DNA of 64,000 nucleotides from the NCBI GenBank assembly GCA_019925105.1, contig JAHGAU010000002.1, forward strand, positions 186,001-250,000, in the 5' to 3' direction. The stretch comes from Niebla homalea. Its lineage: Eukaryota; Ascomycota; Lecanoromycetes; Lecanorales; Ramalinaceae. The notes under the pieces are model-generated. The model saw only the letters and a program-made list of their open reading frames with translations. It made no database searches and had not been told where the DNA came from. Made by a program: the position numbers and the translations under genes. Shown here one piece after another: positions 54,150 through 64,000 of this stretch. The stretch's first letter is position 1. Each line of letters begins with the position of its first letter.

Positions 54150-56332
54150 GATGGGGGGGATGATGGTCGTAGGGTCGAGATGATGGAGGGAGGTTTTTGG
54201 GGGTCGAGGTAGGAAGTTTTGGATGTCGGGAGGGGGTGGTGGTGGTGTAGAGGAGTTGGGTGATGTCAATGGGTGATGGACTGGGGGGGCGCGTCAGACG
54301 CGTTTAGCGAAGCGCGTTTCCTGCATTTAGATATTAATCTTCCCAGGATTTTCTGCAGTATCACTACTACACATTCGGCTGACTCATCGGTGAAGTGGCT
54401 AGCGCTTGTGACTTGGGAAAGCCGGACTCGCAGGCTATGATTATATGACACTTTAAAATGAAGCGAGTGATTTCTACATTACAATGAGTATCATGGTCTC
54501 TTAGGTGCTAACGACGGCCACCTGAGCCGAACATATCAGCTCTGCAAACTTGCGGCATGAACGCTTTGGACATGATCCCACACTCTAGAACGAAGAAGAG
54601 AAGTCACGATTGTCTTCTCTTCTTACATGAAATGTCGTGCTTTTGATGGCTTCGTACCTCACCCTCCAATTATTTAGAATGACGACTTCGCTTGATACAG
54701 TCGTTGTCTGACTGTCCAGTAATTGAGTCCACTTCAAAACGTTCATCCAAAATATCAAACCCTTTTTCATCATAGACTGTGCTCGGTCATTGATTCCTGT
54801 CACATCCTAACTTTTCGGAAACCGTCAGATTAAGTGTGTTCTTTCGTATTTGATTTGCATTAGCTACAGGGTCAAGCATGCTGTTGCTGACTGGCTTGAG
54901 CAGATAGACACCATTGACCTGCTAGTGCCTTTTCCCAATTTCAAATGTGCCTACGAACAACCCTCAACCGATCATAAAAGTCCTCGTCCATGTCACTTGA
55001 GCCATTCCGGACGAGTCTATACTCTTCTCCTGGCGCCAAGTTTCACTCCTCGATCACACCATCCTGCAGTCTTTACGAACATCACAGATACCTTTTCACA
55101 TCAATTCAATTGTCACCCATCTGTGGCGCTCACCTTAGCCGCCGCTTAGCTCACCCGAATATCAAAATTTGCCACCCTTGCGATAAATCCACCTCCCCGC
55201 CCTTCCCAAAGCGATAACCGTCATCACGACGTGGTGACACTTTGCCTGACCATACCTCATTGGGACAACTCTTTCTTCCAGCGTCGAAATTCTTGGAGCT
55301 GTGAGGTCCAGGATTACCCTTTCGAGGTTGGTCTTGCCGTCCGCGGTCCACGTGCTTGCGCGTCTCCCAGCCACCACACGAGTTATGCATTGTGTAACAC
55401 GAGGTCGAAGTCCTCGCGGCTATCGGGCTCCATCGCGGCAATGATCAATCTGAATTCACTCTTTAAAACTGATCTGATTCGGGTTCAGGTGTGAGTATCA
55501 GAATAACAAATAGACGTCATGCTGTTGACGGCTGACTGGTGTATGTAGGAGATTAAAACCACATCTACTAGAAGATACCAGCGTTGCGACGGTGGACTCG
55601 ATGTTTCAGGAGGCAGTCCCTTCCTTGGAAGCACAAAGATCATAGCGTACAGATCTCCCAGCTCACTACGGTGCCGGCAGGTTTTCTCGCACGCGAATTG
55701 GTGATCTAGCTCACCGAGTCATTGGAACGTCCGTTCATATATTCACCCAGAATGTCAAGATGCTATCGTGAGCTTGTGCAGTTGCCCTTTGAGCTTGATG
55801 TACAAATTGTTTTGATATATGGCCCCGTCTGGGGTGGATATTTACAACCGCACTGATACTTTTACCTTAAATTGCACGCGATACAGCGGCGATCGTTCCA
55901 CAAGGAAGATAAATTGGCATCTGCCTTATGAAACGGCGAAAGGAATAACTTGGGTGAAACTTCCTTGTATGCCTGCTACGAAGTTGCCCGTTTTGGGATG
56001 CACGTGAGACGTCTTAACCTGGGACATGATGTATGAGGTGCGAGAGTATGAAGCAATGCAATGCTGTCGTGAGCGCTTAGCACTGAACGAATTTCCTTGC
56101 ACAAAGCAACGCACTTGCAATGTAAGTTTAATGTTTAGCAGTAAGCTTCTCCCTTACTCCATCCCATAGTCTTGGGACGAATACATTTGCATTGGATCAG
56201 ACTTACTTCGAAAGATTACACATTCGATGAAACACTCAAACATACTTTGCATCCGATACATTCGTTACCTTCGTTACATTAAGAAGACAAACCTCATCTC
56301 CCTTCCAAAAAGAGCGATCCACAATAATCCTC
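54150..56332. other. Long intergenic region, no gene recognised
   Basis: This is 2.2 kb upstream of dad3 and downstream of the dioxygenase gene. Short frames only; no RNA gene, repeat or domain was seen. Confidence 0.5.
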
Positions 56333-57940
56333 CTACTCAGCATCCAGATGCGCCACCGGCGCCTGATCATCAACCTGCACCCCTCCCCTCTTCTTCTCGT
56401 CGCTATCCTGCATCCACATCTCCGTCAGCATAATCCCGCCCAATGACCCTTGTCTCCTCCAACCAATCCCTCAACAACCACCCCAGATCATCCACTCACC
56501 TCAAACGGCACACTCCACCCCCCTTCCCCTTCCGGCGTGGCCAACCACAACCTCATCAGATGCCTCCTCGGCATCGGCGGCGCGTGATCCTGGTACGCGG
56601 TCCTGGCATGCAACACGTGGCTATTGCTCAAGAACTGGATGTCCCCGACCTCGAGCACCATATGCAGCGCCAGCCGATTCGCCACCTCCTCCAGCACATC
56701 GGCCGCCTCGCACTGCTGCGGCGACAGCGGCGGTATGACATTGTTCGGCGGGGTGGAGAACCGGGCGAGGGAGCGGATGTAGTAAGGGTCGTACCGGCAG
56801 TACACCCGCGGCCGCCTTTGCCCTTTTTCTTCTTCTTCTTCTCCTTCCCCCGGTGGTGCTGGTGGTGGCCCCCGGGGTTCGAGGTACAGCACCGGCGCGC
56901 GGATGTAAGGCTCCTGACCGCGCGAGACCTCGCCCTTGCGGTCGAAGTACCAGATCGGTTGGGTGAGGAGGGCGAGGACGTCCGGCCGGTGGCGGCGGAG
57001 GGTGTTGTAGATGTGGTGCATGGACGCGATGTCGGATTCGCCGCCGTGGAGGGCGCGGGCGATGCAGAGGAGGCCGACGATGTCGGACGAGTCGCCGTGG
57101 AAGTATTGGCTGTTGTTTCGGTTATCGCATGATCTCGCCGATCAGCCAAAGATGTCCGCACGGGCCAGCTAGCCGAGCGAGGCGGTCATATGAGGGAGAG
57201 GGAGAAAGGAAAGGGACTTTCTAGGGACCAAGGGACGGCAAAAGTGAAGAAGTAAGGGGGGGAGGGGTGGAAATACCGCGCATTCGTCCGATAAATCCTC
57301 ACCCGGTCGATCTGAGTCGCATCATCCCCCAGATCCTTGACGTGTCCCAGCACGTGGCCCTTCCCGTTCTGGCTGACGAAGTAGCCCAGGTAGGTGCCCA
57401 GCCCCATGTACGCGATCGCCGATTTATGGTTGCCCCAGCGGTCGACGGGGAAGCCCTTGAAGAGAATGAAACCCTTGCCGTTGAGGAGCTCGTTGCGGAT
57501 GGAGGCGAGGAAGGCGGAGAGGTGGGGGAGGGGGAAATTGTCCTGGAGGGAAAAAAATGTTGAGCTTGTTGGGGGTGTAGAGGGGGGGGAAACAGAGTTG
57601 TGCTATGCTACGGATCGGGTTATCAGACCTTTGTGATGCCCGTCAGGAGCGTGCTGGACGCCGCGAACTCATCAGCGGCGGTGCTGAGTTCGTCGATTTC
57701 CTGCTCGCTGAAGTGGTGGATCCAGCGTTCGGGGTTGTCCTTGTAATCTTCGGCCTTCCAGACAGTTGGGCCGTCGATGACTTCTGGGAAGGCATCGAAA
57801 TCTCGTAGTTCTTCGTAGCGTGGGGGCAGTTGACCAGATGTCTTGATGCCGTCGGGGAAGATGGCCTTGGATACTGGAGGCTTGGGGTCTTGGATACGGT
57901 CGCTTAACTCGCTCTCAGATGAGGTCAATGCCGGAGCCAT
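56333..57940 (-). CDS. TauD/TfdA-family Fe(II)/2-oxoglutarate dioxygenase, 420 aa, four exons
   Basis: Exons are 57629-57940, 57277-57542, 56500-57109 and 56333-56407 (introns 86, 167 and 92 nt). The protein starts MAPALTSSESELSD. The HxD iron site is FHGD at the start of exon 3 (about residues 195-198), and the distal part reads LSNSHVLHARTAYQDH, giving the second His, with downstream Arg residues for 2-oxoglutarate. The short last exon supplies DSDEKKRGGVQVDDQAP, which matches the family's typical C terminus after PFE; without it the protein would stop early. These enzymes hydroxylate small acids such as taurine or related compounds (family knowledge); fungal members of this clade have unclear substrates. 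A low-complexity insert (EGEEEEEKGQRRP) interrupts the jelly-roll. The adjacent MFS gene is probably functionally linked. Confidence 0.9.
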
Positions 57941-58277
57941 GGTCCAAGTGATGAACAATTTCAACGGGACAGAAAGTGTGGCAATGGGGAAGGCTTGATA
58001 GCGATGGTAAGACGAAGACAACGCGGTGCGTTTCGAATATATATCCCACCTCTGCCATGATGCAATGCGGGGACGATAAGGATGATCGCCATGCATTATG
58101 CAGCAATTGATTGGATCGAAACGGTAGTCTGCTAGGCCGAAATAGTGTACTTCTAGCCTCTTGAAGTCAGGATGGTACAACTTGGTCTAAGATGTCGCAA
58201 TGCGGAATGCATTGGACCAACCACTCGTGAGTGAAGAATGGGCCAATTGCTCACCAATGAACCATCAGCCCGGGATC
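57941..58277. other. Intergenic region, dioxygenase promoter
   Basis: This separates two tandem minus-strand genes: it is the 3' flank of the transporter and upstream of the dioxygenase. No gene is seen; the dioxygenase frame is open upstream but lacks family features there. Confidence 0.55.
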
Positions 58278-59958
58278 TCAGGCTTGGAACCTCCACCGTG
58301 GATCCTCATCCCCCAGCCATTCGTCCTCTGCCACTCCATCAAGCCTGTGATTCCTTTCCCCCTGTTTCGTCTGGCATTCTCTGCCCTGAGCACTGGCCCA
58401 CAGCGTTCCCACCACAATGACGTTCATACACAAATACCCCAGCGCAAAGCTGTGACCGAGGAAGAACCTTGGTCCATCAGTGCTTCTGTAGAGTTGTGAG
58501 CCCAGGACAGCTCCCAAGTTTCCAATGGAGATCTGGAAAGCATTGGCCGTTGCGCGTGTTGTCTGCCCGCTGACATTGTTCGCAGGCCAAGAGAGCACAA
58601 TTGCGACTGAAGGATAGATGCCTGCCGCGGCGAGGATGGTCCCAAAGTAAGCGACACCGGGCTTGGTATTCGTCAAGAGCACGATGTAACCAATGACTGC
58701 TAGTGCCGAAGTTCCCATGATGAAGGGGGCCAGTAGCTTTGTTTTCTCCGAAGCAATGGCCAGGGTCAAGGTCATAACGAATGCCACGCTGTATGGCGGA
58801 ACGATAAGCAGCTGAGCTTCGGCAGCTGTGTACCCAAGTGCTTTGATGATTGTCGGAAGAAAAAGCGAAAGTGTGTACAGCGGCAGGCTCATGGTATGAA
58901 AACTCAGTCCGTAAAGCAAGACTTTGGGGTCCGCAAGTGCCCCTCTTACCTTCTTCCAGCTGAACGCCTCATCTCTGGTTGCGTCGTTGCTCGACTTGAG
59001 ACAATCATAAACTCGCTGTCTATCAGCTTCCGTGAGGAAGGTTGCTGTTGATGGGTAATTATGAAGGAAGAAGTAGGCGGCCAACGAAACTACGACGGTG
59101 AGTATGCCTTCAAGTATGAAAATCCATCGCCAACCACCAAGGCCCCCAACGCCATTCATGTGAGCGATGCCCTGAACAAGCTGATCAGAAGCGGTTCTCT
59201 GGTAATTAAGATGATTGTCTTACCCATGTCAAGATACTGCCGAAAGCTCCAGCTAGAGACGCAGCGCTGAAGAAGAGCGAGATTCGGTAGTGCTGCTCTC
59301 CTCTCCGGTACCACATCGAGAGATAGAAGACGACTCCTGGGAAGAGACCACTCTCTGTCATGCCCAGGACAAATCGTGCAGCGAAGAAGCCAGCCATATT
59401 CTATGTGACCCCCATTAAGGTCGCCACGATGCCCCAAGCAAGGGTCAGCGTAGGGAGCCATGTTCGAGGTGATGTCAACTTTAAGACAATGTTACATGGT
59501 ATCTGAGGTCATCAGCAATTCGGGTCTGGTGTTTTACCATGCATGGAAAGAACCTCGAATAGAACGTAGCCGATGAAGTACAGAGTAAGGCCGGTCAGAT
59601 ACTGGTTGCCAGCTAGACAGCTTCAATTTCCCCATCTTGCAATTGAGTGTCTGATGGGCCCACACATGTGCAAGTCTTTAACCAGCCCTTCAACGCGAGC
59701 GTTGGCGACTGACAATCAATCAGCCATTTAGATTGCAGCGCGACTCGCAGTGCTGGACCGGGCACCATTGCTGCGATTCAGAAACGACAGTAGATACAAC
59801 AGAGTCAACGCAGGTAATAGCTTCAGGTCTAACTTGCGGAGAACTTTGTCTTTGACGGCATAAGCGCGATCATCCTCGGAGTCAACCGACTGGATGACTG
59901 GGCTGCTTGTCGTGAACTTCTCGGTCGTAGCGGCGTCTGATGTTTCGATACCAGACAT
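58278..59958 (-). pseudogene. MFS anion/allantoate-permease-type transporter with in-frame TAG, 489 codons
   Basis: Five exons join in phase: 59766-59958, 59664-59708, 59554-59612, 59224-59502 and 58278-59171 (introns 51-57 nt). The protein shows LYLLSFLNRSNVANARVEG, GYVLFEIPCNIVLK, MTESGLFPGVVFYLSMWYRR and NGVGGLGGWRWIFILEG, landmarks of the fungal anion:cation symporter group (allantoate, nicotinate and related acids; family knowledge). Codon 133 is TAG (59401-59403), where relatives usually have Gln (GVTQN), in an otherwise uninterrupted conserved helix region. No intron could remove it. A single C-to-T change (CAG to TAG) explains it. It would truncate after about three helices. The rest of the gene shows no other lesion, so the loss is recent, or the base is an error. 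Confidence 0.8.
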
Positions 59959-60424
59959 ACTGCCAAAAGTGATTGTAATCTAGACACCATGCAGGTGTCC
60001 CAAGATAGCCACATGGGTGGCAGTATCTTATAGCAATGCATGATCGGAGACTTTGTTCCCAAAGCTGCGTCGTGGGGTCCGAAGCTATTTGCTGCCATTG
60101 GACATTGGGGAGATTTTGTAGAGCAATCCTTGATACGATAGGTGGGAACAGCCGATAGCGATAGCTATTGCCCAGATTCATCTTGACGTGAGGTGATGAG
60201 TGGATGTCGTGATCTGCCAATCCCCGGCAGGGCATCGCTAGCGTAGATATGTCAATCCTTCCAAATGCTCTTCATGTTCCATTTTCAATCAGGTGATCAC
60301 CATTGAGAAATTAGAAATGACGCTTCAAATTTATACAGATCACAGATCATGGCAAGAAGCTGGATTTCTATTCATGCCAATGTGATGAAACCCATGTGAG
60401 CATGTACAGGAATACTGTAATATT
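59959..60424. other. Intergenic region between two MFS genes
   Basis: This is upstream of the broken transporter and the 3' flank of the Mch1-like gene (both on the minus strand). No gene is seen. Confidence 0.55.
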
Positions 60425-62227
60425 CTACACTACACAGCCTCTCCTTTTCCAGCCTCTCCACGCAAATGCCCACAGCACGATCGCAACCCAGCTAGCCACG
60501 GCCATAGCTAGAAAGGTGCTTTGATAGCATTGACCCCCATAGCATTGCTTGTCCTCATCCAATTTGTTTCCTTTCTTTGCCTGCCATTCCCTGCTCAGGA
60601 CGCCAGCCTGATAGACTGCAGAGTAGATGGCGCCCCAAATGGCAGCACCAATTGCTGGCACCACAGCTACGATACCCCAATTGGTTGCAAAATTCTCCAC
60701 ACCCCACACAACGCTGAGTATCATAGGGGTGAGTGAGAAGATGGCTCCATACCCAATCCCTACAAGGGAAGAGATGAGGGGAAATATGTCTGGGCGGGCC
60801 TGCAGGAGTGGAGTAGCGAGGAGGAGCTGAGCGAAAGAGAAGAGTACAGTTGCTGCTAGAAGCCAGTAGAGGCGCGAGACGGTGTATTTCTTGTATGGGT
60901 ACTTGGTATTTGGCGAGAGTATATCTGCCAGTACACCGGTGGCGAGACGGGCCAGAGTAGAAGTTGCAGCAATGATTGAGACATGAGTAGCCGGACTATT
61001 GGAGGACGGAATCTTCGGGGTCGATGGAGGATAGAGAGTGTGTAAAAGGGTGCCGACATTGTTGATGTATGTTTCGCCAGGGCCGGTGGTGAGGAAGAAG
61101 CCGAGAGTCAGGAGCCACATGGTGTGGTCGCGGAGGAAGAGAGTTGTTTCTCGGTTGAGCAGGCGCCGTTTCTTTTGTGACGTAGTTGGATCGTAGATGG
61201 GTTGGAGAGACGATGAAATCGAACGCCGATCTGACTCAATGGTACCGTAGCCCTCAGGATGCTCATGATGATCCCGCTGTTCGGCTGAGGCTCCACTGAG
61301 CCGCGACTGGGAGAATGGACTCTCCTCCAACAGGCCGCTTTGCTCCATTTGTTCAACCGCCTCATCAATCATTTCTTCCTCGCCCACCACGCGAAGCCCA
61401 AAGGTCCCAATCACACCCACTGCGAAGAGTAGAGCTGCGAGAAAGATGAAGTAGCGAAAGACATCTGTGTCTCCTGAACCATCTCTTTCCTTGAAGAAGT
61501 GACTCCCCACTTGACTCTGCCACATGCCGCTCAATCCAAAGGCCGCAATTGGCATAGCCAACGCCAAGCCCTTGTGCTTGCCTCTTCCAAAATTCTTCGC
61601 ACAGGTAGCCACAGCTGAGAGGTACATGGTGCAAGTCCCTGCCCCAACTCCAATGAAACCCAAGATCATGATTCCAAAGGGCCAGCCCTGACGGATTGTC
61701 TTATGAGGCAACATGGACGTTTCCTTATACCCTAGCTTTTCTTCTACAATGATTGTTGGACCCGCATGATATGTCAGCGCCGCGAGCAGATACCCCAATC
61801 CAAAAAGCACGGCAGCCAACAGACTCAGCGGTCGCGCACCGTATCGATCGCAAAACCATCCAAAGAAGGGTATGGGTAGGTACATTGCTAGTTCAGCTGC
61901 AACGCTAATGGAGTTGACCTGGGCTTGACTATATTTCAGATGCGAGATGAAAAGAGGTCCATAGAGGGAGAAGGCGGTGATGGAGCCGGCGCACAGGCAG
62001 TTGAGGATGGCGCAGACGAAGGAGATGTATTTTGTGACCTTGAGAGCCATCTTCCTTCGATCAAGGGCGACGGCTCCCTCGACAACATCCGAGAACAAAT
62101 CATCGTCAGAAGCTAGCAAGCCCGTTCGTTCGGAACGTGTGGAGGCATTGGAAGAGGGGCGTTGGCGGTGCGAATCGAAGTCGAGCTTGTCAATCTTCGG
62201 GCTGCGGGGAGGAGAAGAGGAAGTCAT
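60425..62227 (-). CDS. mch1: Mch1-type MFS transporter (nodulin-like), 600 aa
   Basis: This is a single-exon gene. A disordered N-terminal tail of about 60 residues (MTSSSPPRSPKIDKLDF) with a dileucine-like TGLLASDDD is followed by about 12 hydrophobic spans. The first helix region KYISFVCAILNCLCAGSITA and the loop FGWFCDRYGARPLSLLAA are characteristic of the nodulin-like/Mch1 branch, whose yeast member is a vacuolar-membrane monocarboxylate-transporter homologue without proven monocarboxylate transport. A large central loop (about residues 270-345) carries GYGTIESDRRS. The C-terminal half has GPGETYINNVGTLL and a second transporter bundle. The dileucine-like motif suggests sorting to the vacuole (inference). 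Confidence 0.88.
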   Translation of the reverse strand: MTSSSPPRSPKIDKLDFDSHRQRPSSNASTRSERTGLLASDDDLFSDVVEGAVALDRRKMALKVTKYISFVCAILNCLCAGSITAFSLYGPLFISHLKYSQAQVNSISVAAELAMYLPIPFFGWFCDRYGARPLSLLAAVLFGLGYLLAALTYHAGPTIIVEEKLGYKETSMLPHKTIRQGWPFGIMILGFIGVGAGTCTMYLSAVATCAKNFGRGKHKGLALAMPIAAFGLSGMWQSQVGSHFFKERDGSGDTDVFRYFIFLAALLFAVGVIGTFGLRVVGEEEMIDEAVEQMEQSGLLEESPFSQSRLSGASAEQRDHHEHPEGYGTIESDRRSISSSLQPIYDPTTSQKKRRLLNRETTLFLRDHTMWLLTLGFFLTTGPGETYINNVGTLLHTLYPPSTPKIPSSNSPATHVSIIAATSTLARLATGVLADILSPNTKYPYKKYTVSRLYWLLAATVLFSFAQLLLATPLLQARPDIFPLISSLVGIGYGAIFSLTPMILSVVWGVENFATNWGIVAVVPAIGAAIWGAIYSAVYQAGVLSREWQAKKGNKLDEDKQCYGGQCYQSTFLAMAVASWVAIVLWAFAWRGWKRRGCVV

Positions 62228-62677
62228 GACTGGCGAACATGGTCACCAGAAAGGCAATAAGATGAAGGGATTGTGCAGATGTGTGGAGCAGCGGAGGAAA
62301 TTGGATTGCTCAGGCAAAGAGCTTTTGCATGACGCTGTCAGATGGATGCTGTCATCGGATCGTGATTTGCAATTGATCTGCCAATGCTTGGCGCTCGATT
62401 TCAGGATTTGCAGTATTCCCCCCTTTCGCTGTTGGAAAGACTCACCAAGTATTTCAAACGCTTTGAGAAACTTGAAATTTAATTGCGACTATATTTCGAC
62501 AAAAACCAATTTCTACTTAGAGAATCCTTGAAAGATTATCATCGGTGTTCAAAGGCTAGCTTTTGGTCTTTAAAAACCCCAGACGATAACAATACATTAT
62601 GTACATGTGATACCAGCATTTGGATCCTTGATCCTTGAGTGATAGAGTCTTGAACGAGTGAGGCACCCTTTTCGTTT
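62228..62677. other. Intergenic region, upstream of mch1
   Basis: This is 450 bp between the mch1 start and the 3' end of the next minus-strand gene. It probably holds the mch1 promoter. No gene is seen. Confidence 0.55.
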
Positions 62678-63985
62678 TCATCTTACAAGTATGGCGTGAC
62701 GATCGTTGTTGTACAATGCGCCTGCTGTACAATTGAGACAACAATTTGTTTGTAAGACCATTTGGTTTCTGTCATTACAACCAAGGAATTGGGCCACTGG
62801 ACTCCCAGCAGTCTGGATGATTGCGAGTCCCTCTTCGGCCCAAGGAGTAGTGAACGAAGCCGCGAAAGTCTTGCACTTCTTTGTGTCGAGAGGGTCGCTG
62901 ATGGAATGGTGGCATTGGATGGAATCCCTCCTTATCATCCCAATAAATCCCAGGAACACTTCTCTGAGATTAATCTTGACTTGATGCATGCTACGTGTAA
63001 ACTCGCAGTGCAACTCAAGACCTCTACTGTTGTCACGAAAGGTAAGCAAAGGGTCGCCTTGGTGAGCTCCTATGCTCGATGGCTTGAGATTACCCAACAA
63101 GCTCATTGAACTTGGAAGACTTGGGAGGTCTGGCGTCCGAAGGTATGCGTGAGGCCTGTTGTTGACATGAAGTCGTCCTTTCACTAGTGCAAAGGTGACC
63201 AGGTTATAGTCAGGAACGCTCGATGTTTCGATAACTGTTGGGAATATGGTACAAGAATGATTTCCCACAGCGATTGGAGGCTTGTTGGTTCCAGAAGGTC
63301 CTTGACTGACTAGGTTCATAACGTTTCTTATTACCTCCGCCGCCCCAAGGACAGTTTTGGTGCCGGTTACTGCACCTGTGATCCAGGTACCATCGCTTTC
63401 TTGGGGATAGGCAACCGTATCTCATTCTGTGTCTACAAAGAAACACCAGAGACCGAAACTGATGGCTTCTCCAATCGCTGCCCACAGTAGAGATTGGTAC
63501 ACACACTGAAGGGTTGGGTAGAAGGTTCTCATGACTCTAACCAAACTTTCGAATGCTTCCCGTATGTTCGACGATCTGACGGTCGGTTCCACGCCTAGAA
63601 CTGTTTGGCAAATCTTGTGGAGCCGTTCATTAGGATCTCTACCAAAAAGGCTGAGAAGCTGGGCTGACTGCCGACACAAACCATCATCAGTCCCCACAGC
63701 ACTGACATAGAGGCTCATTGGAACGAGTACGAGAAGTTTGCAGCAGGCTTGCACTATCTCTTGAGAACAATCGAACATGAGATCACATTTTTGAAATTTG
63801 ATTCGTAGCCGCTGAGTAATCCATCCAGGCCATGGATAAGTTTCTTGGTTGGAAATTGGATTCTTTTCCTTGTTGATTGGAAGCCAATGGGATCGAGGAC
63901 GATAGAGGGGTTTCCAGGTCTATCTGCGTTATTTACACCCTTTGCTTCTTACTTATCTCACAGAAAATCCTAGAACCAGGTTCAT
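62678..63985 (-). pseudogene. Unknown fungal gene with one in-frame TGA, about 421 codons
   Basis: Exon 2 (62678-63919) is a single frame of 414 codons broken only by TGA at 63422-63424 (about codon 174). Coding continues on both sides in the same frame: WCFFVDTE before, DTVAYPQESDGTWITG after. Upstream, WKPLYRPRSHWLPINKEKN follows acceptor ATAG, and a 42-nt intron (63920-63961) joins it to MNLVLGFS at ATG 63985; the true start may lie beyond the window. I do not recognise the family. It has cysteine-rich stretches (CCKLLVLVP, CCLNC) and a hydrophobic segment near CVYQSLLWAAIGEAISFG. An intron bypassing the TGA is not apparent. CGA to TGA would explain it by one C-to-T change. Confidence 0.6.
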
Positions 63986-64000
63986 CGCAAAAGTAATAAC

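Noticed and set aside
56443..57132. 229-residue plus-strand open frame
   Set aside because: Antisense to exon 3 of the dioxygenase; no domain of its own.
59401..59403. Intron that would remove the MFS TAG codon
   Set aside because: Conserved transporter residues flank the codon on both sides within a few residues, so any intron large enough to splice would delete conserved sequence.

Overview
The window is nuclear DNA of a filamentous ascomycete (Pezizomycotina). The evidence is many short spliceosomal introns (42-185 nt, GT-AG), proteins typical of Pezizomycotina, F-box-like and MFS families, and an AT-rich retrotransposon at the left edge that carries C-to-T (CpA to TpA) decay as left by repeat-induced point mutation (RIP). 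The class cannot be fixed from the sequence. Most real genes are interrupted, so I rebuilt exon joins by hand; every multi-exon model below closes in frame.

Layout. 1-4.8 kb: dead Ty1/copia element on the minus strand. 4.8-6.6 kb: repeat debris, a C2H2 zinc-finger remnant, a hairpin and a 59-bp tandem duplication. 6.6-16 kb: accessory genes (an unknown 671-aa protein whose only intron looks like a copy of its own start region, an F-box-like protein, a classical SDR, a P450). The F-box-like and SDR genes share a duplicated upstream region with a CRE palindrome. 16.7-29.5 kb: a large disordered protein, an unknown membrane protein, the App1 phosphatidate phosphatase, and a Cys-pair/Ser-Arg-rich protein. 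31.3-32.2 kb: small split gene for CENP-S/MHF1 and a possible small neighbour. 32.2-40.3 kb: three medium-chain alcohol dehydrogenases of three different subfamilies followed by a MIP channel. 40.6-45.6 kb: housekeeping genes Vps24, p23/Sba1 and Yra1/ALY, the last with a 1087-nt intron. 48-54 kb: secreted alpha/beta hydrolase, mitochondrial uS5, Trm2 and Dad3. 56.3-60 kb: a TauD/TfdA-type dioxygenase next to an MFS transporter broken by one in-frame TAG. 60.4-62.2 kb: Mch1-type transporter. 62.7-64 kb: an unknown gene broken by one in-frame TGA.

How the genes fit together. Two chromosome-segregation proteins (CENP-S and Dad3) and several RNA/translation genes (Yra1, uS5m, Trm2) are conserved core genes. 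The dehydrogenase trio plus MIP channel could form a small alcohol/polyol handling neighbourhood (inference). The dioxygenase-transporter pair looks like an uptake-plus-oxidation module that lost its transporter (inference). No complete secondary-metabolite cluster, CRISPR array, tRNA or rRNA gene was recognised.
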